In this document: piece by piece, positions 1 to 8,522 of the stretch
How positions within the stretch are numbered: the first letter of the stretch is position 1
Layout: every line of letters begins with the position of its first letter
From: Alkalicoccobacillus murimartini
Lineage (GTDB): Bacteria; Bacillota; Bacilli; Bacillales; Bacillaceae_D
Length of the DNA: 64,000 bases
Direction: 5' to 3'
NCBI RefSeq assembly: GCF_030813245.1
Contig: NZ_JAUSUA010000002.1
Location: 682,001 to 746,000 of the forward strand
Position numbers and translations under genes: made by a program
The notes under the pieces: generated by a model
Told to the model about the DNA's origin: nothing
Seen by the model: only the letters and a program-made list of their open reading frames with translations
Database searches by the model: none

Positions 1-570
1 CATAGCCACATATAAGAAGATGACAACTAAAAAACTGACTGGAACCGGACCAATTGATCCGCTGCCAATATATTGAATAGAAAATGCAAATCCTGCAATA
101 GGAGCAGCCCCAGTAATAATAAGGGCAAAACCTCTGGCAATGTTCATCATTCCTAATGTTGAGATAAATGGATGTGGCAAGCGTAGCTTTGTTAAAGCCA
201 GTCCATTTAGCCATCCAAAAAATGCCCCTACCGCTAAACAAGAGATAATCCCAAGCACAGGACCTAACCCCCAGTTAACAGAAACAACCCCCATGACCAT
301 AGCTGAGAGTGCCAGCAAGGATCCTACTGATAAATCAATGCCCGACGTAAGAATAGGTAGTAACACAGCAAGTGCCAGAATGGCAATAATACTTGCCTGA
401 CGTGTAATGTTAAACATATTATCAACTGTAAAGAAGTACTCTGTGGAAAATGAGAGAATGATACAGAGAATTAATAAGCCAAAAAGCGCACCAAACTTAG
501 TCAAAAAATCGCGATAAAAAGAAGATGATTTCGTGTCTGCGGTCTCCGTATTTTGTTGTAGCTCTGCCAT
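1..570 (-). CDS. Ribose-type ABC transporter permease (RbsC family), partial
   Basis: Membrane permease of a CUT2 (ribose/xylose/galactose-type) sugar importer. The first 190 codons are present; the C-terminal part lies beyond the left edge of the window. The start ATG (568-570) is one base past the stop of the ATPase gene, so the two are translationally coupled. The visible part has a hydrophilic N-terminus, a first membrane helix at about residues 18-35, and the family-typical stretch LTSGIDLSVGSLLALS followed by further hydrophobic segments. It forms one importer with the ATPase (572-2062) and the binding lipoprotein (2087-3034). The substrate cannot be read from sequence; ribose is only the family name. 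Confidence 0.9.
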   Translation of the reverse strand, partial: MAELQQNTETADTKSSSFYRDFLTKFGALFGLLILCIILSFSTEYFFTVDNMFNITRQASIIAILALAVLLPILTSGIDLSVGSLLALSAMVMGVVSVNWGLGPVLGIISCLAVGAFFGWLNGLALTKLRLPHPFISTLGMMNIARGFALIITGAAPIAGFAFSIQYIGSGSIGPVPVSFLVVIFLYVAM

Positions 571-571
571 A

Positions 572-2062
572 TTATTTGCCCCCTGTCGCCGCTCTCATGA
601 TCCGTTCCTGAGATGCAGTTTCCCTATCAAAATCTCCTGTAAGCGTACCTTCATGCATCACTAATATGCGATCACACATTCCCAATAGTTCAGGTAACTC
701 GGAGGAAATGACTACTACAATCTTTCCTTTTTCAATCAATTCATTCATTAATCTATACACTTCCACCTTTGCCCCAACATCAATACCCCGTGTTGGTTCA
801 TCAAAGATAAAAACCTCAGCATCCGTTGAAAGCCATTTGGCAATAACCACCTTTTGTTGGTTTCCACCACTTAAAAAACGCGCCTTCATTCCAGCTTTGG
901 CTGGTTGAATGTTCAACTCCTGTACATAGTGCTCCCCATTCTTATATAGAGCCCGTTTTTTCAACACCCCTGCTTGTTTATACTTAAATAAAGATCCGAG
1001 ATTTATATTAAATCGAAGGGTTTGTCCTAAAACTAATCCTTCACCTTTTCGATCTTCCGTTATAAAAGCAAGGCCTGCCTGGATGGCGTCTTTTGGGGAA
1101 TTGATGGTCATTTCCTGACCAAATATAGAGATTGAGCCTTGTGTTTTGGGATCTGCGCCAAATATGGCTCGGGCAAGTTCGGTTCGACCTGCGCCCACAA
1201 GCCCAGCAAGTCCGAGAATCTCCCCTTGATAGGCAGAAAATGAAAGAGGTTCTGGATACATCGCGATCTGTAACCCATCTACACGCAACCCTTCCTTTCC
1301 TCGCTCAGATTCAATTTTAGGAAATTTCTCATTAAGTGTTCGTCCAACCATCAGTTCGACCATTTTATCCGAAATTGTCTCTTTAACTGGCAATGTCTCT
1401 ACCTTTAATCCATCTCTTAAAATAGTGACCCGGTCACCAAGCTCCTTAATCTCCTCCAACCGGTGAGATATAAAAATAATAGCAAGGCCTTCTTTTCGTA
1501 GCTCCTTTACAGATGCAAAGAGCTGCTCTACTTCTGTTCCACTTAAACTAGAAGTAGGTTCATCCATAATTAATAGCTTCGCATCAGTTGTCAAAGCCTT
1601 AGCAATTTCAATAATTTGCTGTAAACCAATACCTAGTGATCCTGTTCTCTTCTCAATTAAATCCGGATTCTGCCCCAGGCGTATAAGTAGCTCTCTTGCC
1701 TTCCTTTTCATATGTTTACGATTAAGCATGCTAAAGCGATGTCTTTCGTTCCCTAAAAAGATATTCTCATATACTTTTAATTCCGGAATCATATTTAATT
1801 CTTGGTAGATCGTTGCAATGCCAACATTCATGGAATCAGAAGGAGTTTCGAAGGTTACCTTTTCTCCCTGCCAATACATCTCCCCTTCATCCATGGAATA
1901 CGCTCCCGTTAACATCTTTATTAACGTTGATTTTCCCGCCCCATTCTCTCCTAATAACACGTGCACTTCTCCAGCTTCCACATCGAGATCCAACCCTTTT
2001 AAGACCTCTGTACCGGAAAAAGACTTTTTGACTTGTATAACCTGAAGCAATGGTTCACTCAT
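572..2062 (-). CDS. Sugar ABC transporter ATP-binding protein (RbsA family)
   Basis: Double-cassette ATPase (496 aa, normal RbsA/MglA length) that energises CUT2 monosaccharide import. First cassette: Walker A GENGAGKST at residues 38-46 and Walker B LLIMDEPTS near 160. Second cassette: a degenerate P-loop region (GLVGAGRTE), the signature LSGGNQQK near 395 and Walker B FIFDEPTRGIDVG. A degenerate P-loop in the second half is normal for this family. It sits 24 nt downstream of the binding-protein gene and one base before the permease gene, so all three form one operon. The sugar transported is unknown. Confidence 0.95.
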   Translation of the reverse strand: MSEPLLQVIQVKKSFSGTEVLKGLDLDVEAGEVHVLLGENGAGKSTLIKMLTGAYSMDEGEMYWQGEKVTFETPSDSMNVGIATIYQELNMIPELKVYENIFLGNERHRFSMLNRKHMKRKARELLIRLGQNPDLIEKRTGSLGIGLQQIIEIAKALTTDAKLLIMDEPTSSLSGTEVEQLFASVKELRKEGLAIIFISHRLEEIKELGDRVTILRDGLKVETLPVKETISDKMVELMVGRTLNEKFPKIESERGKEGLRVDGLQIAMYPEPLSFSAYQGEILGLAGLVGAGRTELARAIFGADPKTQGSISIFGQEMTINSPKDAIQAGLAFITEDRKGEGLVLGQTLRFNINLGSLFKYKQAGVLKKRALYKNGEHYVQELNIQPAKAGMKARFLSGGNQQKVVIAKWLSTDAEVFIFDEPTRGIDVGAKVEVYRLMNELIEKGKIVVVISSELPELLGMCDRILVMHEGTLTGDFDRETASQERIMRAATGGK

Positions 2063-2086
2063 CTACTCACCCTCTCCAAGTATGTG

Positions 2087-3034
2087 TTATCGATTAAGGA
2101 CTCCTCTGATAAATTCTGCTTGTTCAGGCGCTGAATCCTCCGTAATGGTTTGAATTTCCGTTGGGATTCTTGCTTCTACCTCCTGTCCACTTGCCGCCTT
2201 TGCTGCCGCTATAACAGACTGGTATCCCATATCATAAGGGCTTTGTGCAATCGTTCCTGACAACCCTCCTGCAATGATATTTTCCGTTGCTTCAAGATTT
2301 CCATCTGTGCCTATCACAGGAATATCTAAATTCGTTTGATTAACAGCGCGATAGGCTCCAATCGCCATATCATCACTTGCAGCATAGATGCCTTTAATTT
2401 CTGGATTTCTTTGTAGGATATTTGATGCCACATTAACTGACTCAGACTTATCGCTGTCGCCAGATTGCCTTGCTGCAATTAATACTCCATTCTCCTCCAA
2501 GACATCAACTGCACCATCAATTCGAGAATCAATTGCTGTGTTTCCAGGCATTCCTGTAATTAACGCTACCTCATCTCCTTCTTCCACACTTTCAAGCATC
2601 AACTTACCAGCAGCTTGTCCTGCCGAATAATTATCTGTCCCTACGAAGGACGTCTTTTTGTCCCACTCTACATCTGTATCTAATAATAAAACTGGAATAT
2701 CTCTTTCATAAGCACGTTCTAATGCCGGCACTACAGATGATGGCTGAATAGGCGCAATGACAAATGCATCGGGTTGCTGAACAATGCCATCCTCAATTAA
2801 ATTAACTTGGTCCATAATTTCCGATTCAGCAGATGGACCCGTCACTCTTACATCAATACCTAATTCTTTGCCGGCCTCCATTGCCCCAGCCTCTACCAGC
2901 TGCCAATACTCGCTGCTTAAGGTCTTTAACACAACCGTCACTTGTGTTGTTGATTCTTCTGCATTGGTTGTTGAGCAACCAACAAGCAACCCACTTACGC
3001 AAATACCAATTAAAAACAAACCAATAGACTTCAA
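2087..3034 (-). CDS. Sugar ABC transporter substrate-binding lipoprotein (RbsB family)
   Basis: Extracytoplasmic sugar-binding lipoprotein (315 aa, Peripla_BP_4/RbsB fold). The N-terminus is a lipoprotein signal with lipobox LVGC, Cys20 being the expected lipidation site. The mature protein carries family motifs such as DAFVIAPIQPSSVVPALE and GIYAASDDMAIGA, typical of the two-lobed ribose/galactose/inositol binders. It is the first gene of the operon with the ATPase and permease. A good promoter (CTGACA-17-TAAAAT) lies about 110 nt upstream. It is separated from the TRAP operon by a terminator, so it is an independent unit, though neighbouring enzymes could metabolise its substrate (inference). 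Confidence 0.93.
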   Translation of the reverse strand: MKSIGLFLIGICVSGLLVGCSTTNAEESTTQVTVVLKTLSSEYWQLVEAGAMEAGKELGIDVRVTGPSAESEIMDQVNLIEDGIVQQPDAFVIAPIQPSSVVPALERAYERDIPVLLLDTDVEWDKKTSFVGTDNYSAGQAAGKLMLESVEEGDEVALITGMPGNTAIDSRIDGAVDVLEENGVLIAARQSGDSDKSESVNVASNILQRNPEIKGIYAASDDMAIGAYRAVNQTNLDIPVIGTDGNLEATENIIAGGLSGTIAQSPYDMGYQSVIAAAKAASGQEVEARIPTEIQTITEDSAPEQAEFIRGVLNR

Positions 3035-3142
3035 GGTTTATCTCTCCTCCCGTATATCTCGTAAGCTTGACTCGCCTTCATGTGACTATTCCGCTCTGTT
3101 ATTTACTTTACTAATATAGTGAAACTTCTAACACATACTCAC

Positions 3143-3171
3143 ATTTTAAAAGATTAGTCGGATTTTGTCAG
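3143..3171 (-). promoter_or_regulatory. SigA-type promoter of the rbs-like operon
   Basis: Read on the minus strand: -35 CTGACA (3166-3171), 17-nt spacer, -10 TAAAAT (3143-3148). Each hexamer matches consensus at 5 of 6 positions. The expected transcript start is about 100 nt upstream of the binding-protein start at 3034. Confidence 0.6.
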
Positions 3172-3221
3172 TTAAGTAGTTAGATAATTTCACGTAATAA
3201 TAACATTCTGACAATTTAACA

Positions 3222-3259
3222 TAAAAAAAAGCCCTTAACCTTTTTAAAGGCTACAGGGC
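3222..3259 (-). terminator. Rho-independent terminator after dctM
   Basis: On the minus strand GCCCT/AGGGC arms plus an inner CCTTT/AAAGG stem (3231-3259) are followed by a run of T (3222-3230). It lies about 40 nt after the dctM stop and separates the TRAP operon from the rbs-like operon. Confidence 0.8.
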
Positions 3260-3301
3260 ATAAATTTGACTATAGATTGGCTACTAGTATTGGAGTACTA
3301 A

Positions 3302-4609
3302 TTAATCAATTAGTCCAAATAAACGAGGTAGCCATAAACTAATCTCTGGGATAAACGCAACGGCTAACAGAGCAACAACCATAGGTATATAAAAAACTAA
3401 CAACGGTTTTATCACTTGTTCCACACTAACGTTCCCCACCTTACTCCCTATAAAGAGCACGGTTCCTACAGGAGGTGTAGTTGTTCCAATCGCTAAACCA
3501 AGTGACATAATCATACCAAAGTGGACAGGATGAATGCCTAAAGAGGTAGCAACCGGAAATAAAATTGGGGTAAAGATAAGCAAGGCTGGAGCAATATCCA
3601 TAAATGTTCCTAGAACTAATAGGAGCAAAACCATAATTAAAACTAATAATATTCCATTCTCGGTGATTCCAAGTAACCCACTTGAAACGGCCTGGGGAAT
3701 TTTTGAATAAGACAACACCCACGACATGGCACTCGAAGCACCAATAAGTAGGAGTATTATCCCTGAAAATATAACTGTGTCTTTTAAGATAATTGGAATG
3801 TCTTTAAATTTCAAACTACGATAACAGAGACTTAACAGGATAGAATAGAGGACGGCCACTGCCGCACCTTCTGTTGCTGTAAAAATCCCCCCTGCTATTC
3901 CTCCAATCACAACAACGATTAGGAATAAAGCAGGAATCGCTTGAAGAATTACCTTTAGTGCTTCAGAAAATGGCACGGGGTTTTCAACAGAATATCCTTT
4001 TCTTTTAGCGATTATGTAAGCCACCACCATCACTAGAAATGCCATAAGGAAACCTGGCAAATAACCAGCGATAAATAATGCACCTATCGAGGTTCCACCC
4101 GTTAAAAGAGAGTATAAAATAGGCGTTCCACTTGGTGGAATAACAAGACCCGTTGGAGCTGATGCGATGTTCACTGCTGCGGAGTATGAAGGATCGTACC
4201 CTTCTTTCTTCTGCATAGGACCCATAATTCGCCCCATCGTAGCAGCTGAGGCAATCGCTGATCCAGAAATGGACCCGAATAACGTGTTACCGATTACATT
4301 TGTGTGCGCTAACGACCCCGACATTCTTCCACCTAGGAGTTTAGCTAGATTAATAAGCCGTAATGCAATACCACCTGTATTCATGATACTTCCAGCTAAC
4401 GTGAAAAACACTAAAGCCAGTAATACAAAGCTATCAATTCCCGTAATAAACTGCTGTGAGAGGACCATTAGTGCATCCCAAAACGGCAGGATCACTAAAG
4501 CAGCTGAAAAAGAGGCAATACCAATACCAATACTGATCGGCACCCCAATTATGATCAATAGAAAAAATACGGAAAAGAGAACGATCCCAGTTAAGACAAT
4601 ATCATTCAT
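3302..4609 (-). CDS. dctM: TRAP transporter large membrane subunit (DctM)
   Basis: Large integral-membrane subunit of a tripartite ATP-independent periplasmic transporter, the sodium- or proton-driven channel of the complex. It has 435 aa, normal for DctM, and is hydrophobic throughout with about 12 membrane segments. Family motifs include GSISGSAIASAATMGRIMGP near residue 110 and SLGLAIGTTTPPVGTVLF near 370. It overlaps dctQ by 4 nt (stop/start coupling) and is the last gene of dctP-dctQ-dctM. TRAP systems usually carry carboxylates, sugar acids or keto sugars; the adjacent dehydrogenase operon makes a sugar-acid or oxidised sugar plausible, but this is inference. Confidence 0.95.
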   Translation of the reverse strand: MNDIVLTGIVLFSVFFLLIIIGVPISIGIGIASFSAALVILPFWDALMVLSQQFITGIDSFVLLALVFFTLAGSIMNTGGIALRLINLAKLLGGRMSGSLAHTNVIGNTLFGSISGSAIASAATMGRIMGPMQKKEGYDPSYSAAVNIASAPTGLVIPPSGTPILYSLLTGGTSIGALFIAGYLPGFLMAFLVMVVAYIIAKRKGYSVENPVPFSEALKVILQAIPALFLIVVVIGGIAGGIFTATEGAAVAVLYSILLSLCYRSLKFKDIPIILKDTVIFSGIILLLIGASSAMSWVLSYSKIPQAVSSGLLGITENGILLVLIMVLLLLVLGTFMDIAPALLIFTPILFPVATSLGIHPVHFGMIMSLGLAIGTTTPPVGTVLFIGSKVGNVSVEQVIKPLLVFYIPMVVALLAVAFIPEISLWLPRLFGLID

Positions 4610-5097
4610 GCAGCTTCCCTCTTTTCATTCGCTAGTTTAGCAGCATCAATCTTCATATTCAGCACTTGATAGAAGATGATTAGTACTCCAGCTAAGGGTA
4701 GTACACCGTATACAACACCCATAGGCAATCCAAGTACGGGAGATACCTGATTAAGGGTTTCCAACACCAATCTAGATCCGCCTACCACAAAAACAAGGAC
4801 AGCAAAAACAAGAATACTACTATCAATTACCAGGTTGGATACTCTCTTTTTCCGCCCCTCAAACCTTGATGTAAGAAATGTTAGAGCAAGATGCTCTCTA
4901 TGTCCAAACGCATAACTGGCACCCAAAAATCCAATCCATATTAACGAAAATCTCAAAACTTCTTCTGTGAAAACACTTGGATTTTGGAGAACAAACCTTG
5001 TAAACACCTGCCAAATTGCGCCGACAACAAGGAAGACTACTAACACACTTGAAAATCCAATAATGATGCGGTCAATCACACTTTTGATTCTCTCCAC
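4606..5097 (-). CDS. dctQ: TRAP transporter small membrane subunit (DctQ)
   Basis: Small four-helix membrane subunit of the TRAP transporter (163 aa). Hydrophobic segments lie at about residues 12-32, 48-62, 90-110 and 130-148, with the DctQ-typical region SLIWIGFLGASYAFGHREHL near residue 50. It is 15 nt downstream of dctP and overlaps dctM by 4 nt. DctQ helps assemble DctM with the binding protein. Confidence 0.93.
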   Translation of the reverse strand: MERIKSVIDRIIIGFSSVLVVFLVVGAIWQVFTRFVLQNPSVFTEEVLRFSLIWIGFLGASYAFGHREHLALTFLTSRFEGRKKRVSNLVIDSSILVFAVLVFVVGGSRLVLETLNQVSPVLGLPMGVVYGVLPLAGVLIIFYQVLNMKIDAAKLANEKREAA

Positions 5098-5112
5098 GAT
5101 TCATCCACCTCT

Positions 5113-6117
5113 TTATTCTAGATTTGAAAACGCATCCAAAATTTCTGCTATTTGTGGATTTTCTCTACTCTCTTGTACTAAAGGTTCGACTAACTCGCGA
5201 AATGGTTCTTGATCTACTTCATTAAATGTGACGCCCATCTCTTCTTCTGCTTGCACGACGCCTTCATCAATCATGTCTTTCCAACGCTCATTGTGTTCAA
5301 GCGTTGAAGCTTTTGCCTCTTCCTCGATAATCGCTTGTTCTTCTTCTGTTAATCCATTCCACGTCTGATCACTCATAATTAAAAAGTCAGGAATACGTGT
5401 ATGTTCGTCGTATGAAAAATACTTTGCTACCTCTCCATGATTCGCGTCAACTAATGCAATAGAGCTACTCTCAGCGCCATCAATAACACCTTGCTGAAGT
5501 CCTGTATATACCTCTGATGCTGGCAACGGAGTTGGTGCTGCTCCTAATAGCTTCATGGTTTCAATCGATGTTTTGTTTGTCATGACTCTGATCTTTAAAC
5601 CAGATAAATCCTCAGGTTTCTCTATTGGATTATTTGCAGTATAGAAGCTTCTAGCTCCTGCATCAAAGTACGTGATTCCTTTTAATCCGATATCTGCTAA
5701 GTCCTCATACATCTGTTGAACAGTATCCGAGTCCATCACACGTTCAAAATGCTCTTCATCACTGAACACATACGGCAAACTAAAAACAGAAAAAGAAGGA
5801 TCAAAACTTTCCAAAGCCCCCGCGTTAACTTTGACCATGTCAATTACACCTGTTTGTACTAATTCAAGCATGACACGTTCATCACCGAGTGCTCCATTTG
5901 GATAAATCTCTAGGTCCAAATTGTCGGTTGTTCGTTCATTCACTCCACTAGCAAAATCCTCTAAACTCTGATAAACAGGAGCAGAATCGTTGTGGATATG
6001 AGCAATTGTTAAAGTCTTTGTCTCACTTCTCGCTTCAATGATTTGCGGAATTGCAAATGAAGCGCTTCCAATGATCAGTATAGAAATTCCAAGCGCAACT
6101 GGTACCTTTCCTTTCAT
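5113..6117 (-). CDS. dctP: TRAP transporter solute-binding protein (DctP)
   Basis: Extracytoplasmic solute receptor of the TRAP system (334 aa from the chosen start). The open frame extends 13 codons further upstream, but the ATG at 6117 has a proper GGGGTG site 7 nt before it and begins directly with a signal sequence (MKGKVPVALGISILIIG). The segment VMTNKTSIETMKLLGAAPTP, followed by a GVIDGAESS motif, contains the arginine-bearing DctP signature region that binds the substrate carboxylate in known members. No lipobox cysteine is obvious, so it may be retained by an uncleaved helix or released. It is the first gene of dctPQM, with its own promoter region at 6190-6253. Confidence 0.93.
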   Translation of the reverse strand: MKGKVPVALGISILIIGSASFAIPQIIEARSETKTLTIAHIHNDSAPVYQSLEDFASGVNERTTDNLDLEIYPNGALGDERVMLELVQTGVIDMVKVNAGALESFDPSFSVFSLPYVFSDEEHFERVMDSDTVQQMYEDLADIGLKGITYFDAGARSFYTANNPIEKPEDLSGLKIRVMTNKTSIETMKLLGAAPTPLPASEVYTGLQQGVIDGAESSSIALVDANHGEVAKYFSYDEHTRIPDFLIMSDQTWNGLTEEEQAIIEEEAKASTLEHNERWKDMIDEGVVQAEEEMGVTFNEVDQEPFRELVEPLVQESRENPQIAEILDAFSNLE

Positions 6118-6156
6118 TTTCTTCACACCCCTTGTATACAAACAAAATGTGACCAT

Positions 6157-6202
6157 AAAAAAAACTGCTAATATAATGATACAAAGCCCATTATATTAAC
6201 AG
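6157..6202 (-). terminator. AT-rich hairpin with T-run between the enzyme operon and dctP
   Basis: Arms CTGCTAATATAATG (6165-6178) and CATTATATTAACAG (6189-6202) pair over 14 bp with one mismatch around a 10-nt loop. On the minus strand the stem is followed by eight T (6157-6164). It is therefore a candidate terminator or attenuator for transcripts arriving from the upstream dehydrogenase operon. A possible dctP -10 lies in the first-transcribed arm, so a transcript started there would not form this hairpin. Confidence 0.55.
6190..6195 (-). promoter_or_regulatory. Candidate -10 element of the dctP promoter
   Basis: TATAAT on the minus strand with no good -35 at 16-18 nt (AAGACG region). A poor -35 with an upstream motif suggests activator dependence. 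The arrangement is matched upstream of the 10530-11681 gene. Confidence 0.4.
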
Positions 6203-6214
6203 TAAGCGCTTTCG
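6201..6214 (-). promoter_or_regulatory. cre-like site upstream of dctP
   Basis: CGAAAGCGCTTACT on the minus strand matches TGWAANCGNTNWCA at 12 of 14 positions. It lies immediately upstream of the candidate -10, where bound CcpA would block initiation. The equivalent position is occupied by a cre-like site in the enzyme-operon promoter. Confidence 0.5.
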
Positions 6215-6235
6215 TCTTATTGAATGTAGAAATCT

Positions 6236-6253
6236 TTCTCATTATCGGAAATA
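6236..6253 (-). promoter_or_regulatory. 18-bp motif shared with the enzyme-operon promoter
   Basis: TATTTCCGATAATGAGAA (minus strand) occurs here and, with one change, at 11764-11781. Each copy starts 41-42 nt upstream of the candidate -10, the position of an activator site. No regulator for it is encoded in the window. Confidence 0.5.
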
Positions 6254-6270
6254 AAAACCTAGTAACCGTC

Positions 6271-7413
6271 TTAAAACGGCTGGACAGGGATCGTTCCCTT
6301 CTGATAAGAATCCGTTAACACTTGTTGTACATTTTGGACATAATGAAGCTTAGTCTCCTCATTGTACAAGCTCGTTTCTTTCGGAAACTCGATAACTTGA
6401 TCCAATTGATTGTTTAAAACACCTAGCACCTGAACATGAACCGCGGCAGTAGAATAATCGCATGGTGGCTGAGCCTTATCATCGTGCACAGCTTTCAGAC
6501 ACCAATTAAGTTTATCGATATGGGGAATATGTGGATTTCCATAATCCTTTGTTGTTCCATCTTTAAACTTGGCAAGCATCGTTGGCTGTTCATCCTCTGA
6601 GTTAAAGTAAATCGTTCCCTTTTCAAATTCATATTCAAAAATAGGTCCTTCACTTTCTTCTACCGCATGAGATGCATTAAAGAGTAATTCCGTGCCAGTC
6701 TCTGTCTGCATTTTCACTAAGCATGTATCAAAGGTTTCAATATCATTCACACGGTACAACTGTGCTTCTACATTCTTAACAGCAGCACTTGTCTCTATTT
6801 GGTCACCCAGCATATAGAACATATTATGAAGAAAATGCGCTGTGGCATTATTCGCAATGCTATCCATAATCATGACACCTTGTGGGCTATGTTTTTTTCC
6901 CGCCCAAGAAGAACGATTAAAATAATCCTCTGTTCGCGGCCAAAGAACCAATGTTTTTAATTGAATCGCTTTGCCGAATACGCCGGCCATGATGTCTTGT
7001 TTTAATGATTGAATGGATTCAGTGAAAGACCAATTAAAGCCAATAGCTGCCCATTTCCCTGTTTTTTCAGATGTTTCCTTCCATAACGGCAAATCTGTCG
7101 GATCACCCGTTAGTGGCTTTTCACAGAGAACGTGACTTCCTTGCTCCATCGCATAGATTGCTTGTTTTGTATGCAAATGGATTGGCGTAGATATGATGGC
7201 GAGATCCGCTGAGTGATTCTCATAAAAAGCTTCTACCGTTTTAAAAATAGGGATCGTTCTTTCTTTTAAAACGTCAAAGAAGCTGCTCTTTTCGGCAGCA
7301 ATTTCAACTACCCCTATGAGGATAGCGTCTGTTCGTTCAAGCAATGACCGTAAGTAACTCTCTCCATACCCGTTGATTCCGATTAATACGACCTCAGCCT
7401 GTTTTACACTCAT
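6271..7413 (-). CDS. Gfo/Idh/MocA family oxidoreductase (third copy of cluster)
   Basis: NAD(P)-dependent dehydrogenase of the Gfo/Idh/MocA family (380 aa): N-terminal Rossmann fold starting VVLIGINGYGESYL, and the catalytic-lysine motif CEKPLTG near residue 93. The C-terminal domain should carry the sugar site. The start overlaps the previous gene stop by 4 nt (ATGA), with a GGGAGG site just upstream. It is the last of a five-gene operon with two other paralogues, a TIM-barrel protein and a DUF993 protein. Family members oxidise or reduce sugars, inositols and amino-sugars at a ring hydroxyl; the substrate here is unknown. Confidence 0.88.
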   Translation of the reverse strand: MSVKQAEVVLIGINGYGESYLRSLLERTDAILIGVVEIAAEKSSFFDVLKERTIPIFKTVEAFYENHSADLAIISTPIHLHTKQAIYAMEQGSHVLCEKPLTGDPTDLPLWKETSEKTGKWAAIGFNWSFTESIQSLKQDIMAGVFGKAIQLKTLVLWPRTEDYFNRSSWAGKKHSPQGVMIMDSIANNATAHFLHNMFYMLGDQIETSAAVKNVEAQLYRVNDIETFDTCLVKMQTETGTELLFNASHAVEESEGPIFEYEFEKGTIYFNSEDEQPTMLAKFKDGTTKDYGNPHIPHIDKLNWCLKAVHDDKAQPPCDYSTAAVHVQVLGVLNNQLDQVIEFPKETSLYNEETKLHYVQNVQQVLTDSYQKGTIPVQPF

Positions 7414-8498
7414 TTTTCTACCTCCCAGCCATTTAAGCGCACAGCCTGATTCTGGGCCTCAACTGCCAATTCAGCAACTCGAAACACATGCTCTTGTGAC
7501 ATGGCTTGCTCAGTGCCATTCTGGCAATCTTTCAGTAATTCATAAAAATATGGTTTGCCTACCCTGCCACTAACAGGAACATAAAGCTCTTCCGTTTGCG
7601 TCACAATATACAAATGGTCTTTCTCTTTTGAACGTGCTACATCAACATATTTCCTAAGTTCGATATAGCCATCTGTTCCAAATAGAACGGTCCGTCCATC
7701 TCCCCAAGTTGGTAATCCATCGGGTGTAAACCAATCAACTCGAACATATTGAGTCGCTCCATTATTACCTAGCAATGTCGCGTCCCCGAAATCTTCCCAG
7801 TCTCCATACTCTGGATGCTGATAGTTAGCCGTTTTACTATGAAGGACTTTTGCATCCGTTGCCCCAGAATAGATTAAGAATTGATCTATTTGATGGCTGC
7901 CAATATCTGTTAGGATTCCACCATTTTGCTCGGGATCAAAAAACCAATCGTCTCTAGTTTCTTTCTTCAAGCGGTGGGGACCAGATCCAGTTACTTGAAA
8001 GACTCGACCTATTAATCCTTTTTCAACAATATGCTGTGCAAGCACAGCTGACTCCACACCCAAACGTTCACCGTAAAAAATAGCCCACGTTTTATTTGAT
8101 GATTCAACAGCTTTTCTTGCTTGTTTGACTTGTTCTATTGTGGTAAATCCTGCTTTTGCCGAAAAAAAGTGCTTATCATGTTTCAGTACGTTTAGTCCTA
8201 GTCCAGCTCGTTCAGCAGGAATGATACTTGTTGCAATCATTTCAGAAGAATCCTCTAACACCTCTTCAATTGATTCAGCCGCTATCGCTGTAGGATAGGC
8301 CTTTAGTAGCTTTTCTTGCTTTTTCACATCTCGATCAAAGACATGATGAAGGGTTGCGCCAGCCTGGCATAACCCTTCAACCATTCCAAAGATATGAGGA
8401 TGATCCATTCCAATAACAGAAAAAGAAAAAGGTTCTTCGATTTGACGATTTGCATCAATCGATTGAATGATGTCATCAATAGTTGCTTGTAATCCCAT
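7410..8498 (-). CDS. Gfo/Idh/MocA family oxidoreductase with atypical EKP motif
   Basis: Second Gfo/Idh/MocA-type protein (362 aa). It has an unusual N-terminal extension of about 20 residues before the Rossmann strand (SFSVIGMDHPH). The usual EKP catalytic motif is replaced by FFSAKAGF near residue 133, which keeps the lysine but loses glutamate and proline. Downstream GGILTDIGSHQIDQFL matches the conserved family block with the histidine. The altered motif could mean a lyase- or epimerase-like role, or a different redox substrate (inference). It lies 24 nt after the TIM-barrel gene and overlaps the next dehydrogenase by 4 nt. Confidence 0.85.
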   Translation of the reverse strand: MGLQATIDDIIQSIDANRQIEEPFSFSVIGMDHPHIFGMVEGLCQAGATLHHVFDRDVKKQEKLLKAYPTAIAAESIEEVLEDSSEMIATSIIPAERAGLGLNVLKHDKHFFSAKAGFTTIEQVKQARKAVESSNKTWAIFYGERLGVESAVLAQHIVEKGLIGRVFQVTGSGPHRLKKETRDDWFFDPEQNGGILTDIGSHQIDQFLIYSGATDAKVLHSKTANYQHPEYGDWEDFGDATLLGNNGATQYVRVDWFTPDGLPTWGDGRTVLFGTDGYIELRKYVDVARSKEKDHLYIVTQTEELYVPVSGRVGKPYFYELLKDCQNGTEQAMSQEHVFRVAELAVEAQNQAVRLNGWEVEK

Positions 8499-8522
8499 CT
8501 AAAAACCTCTCCTTTTTATTCT

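Noticed and set aside
4167-4640. 157-codon plus-strand open frame opposite dctM
   Set aside because: Fully antisense to a well-supported TRAP gene, no ribosome-binding site and no family resemblance.
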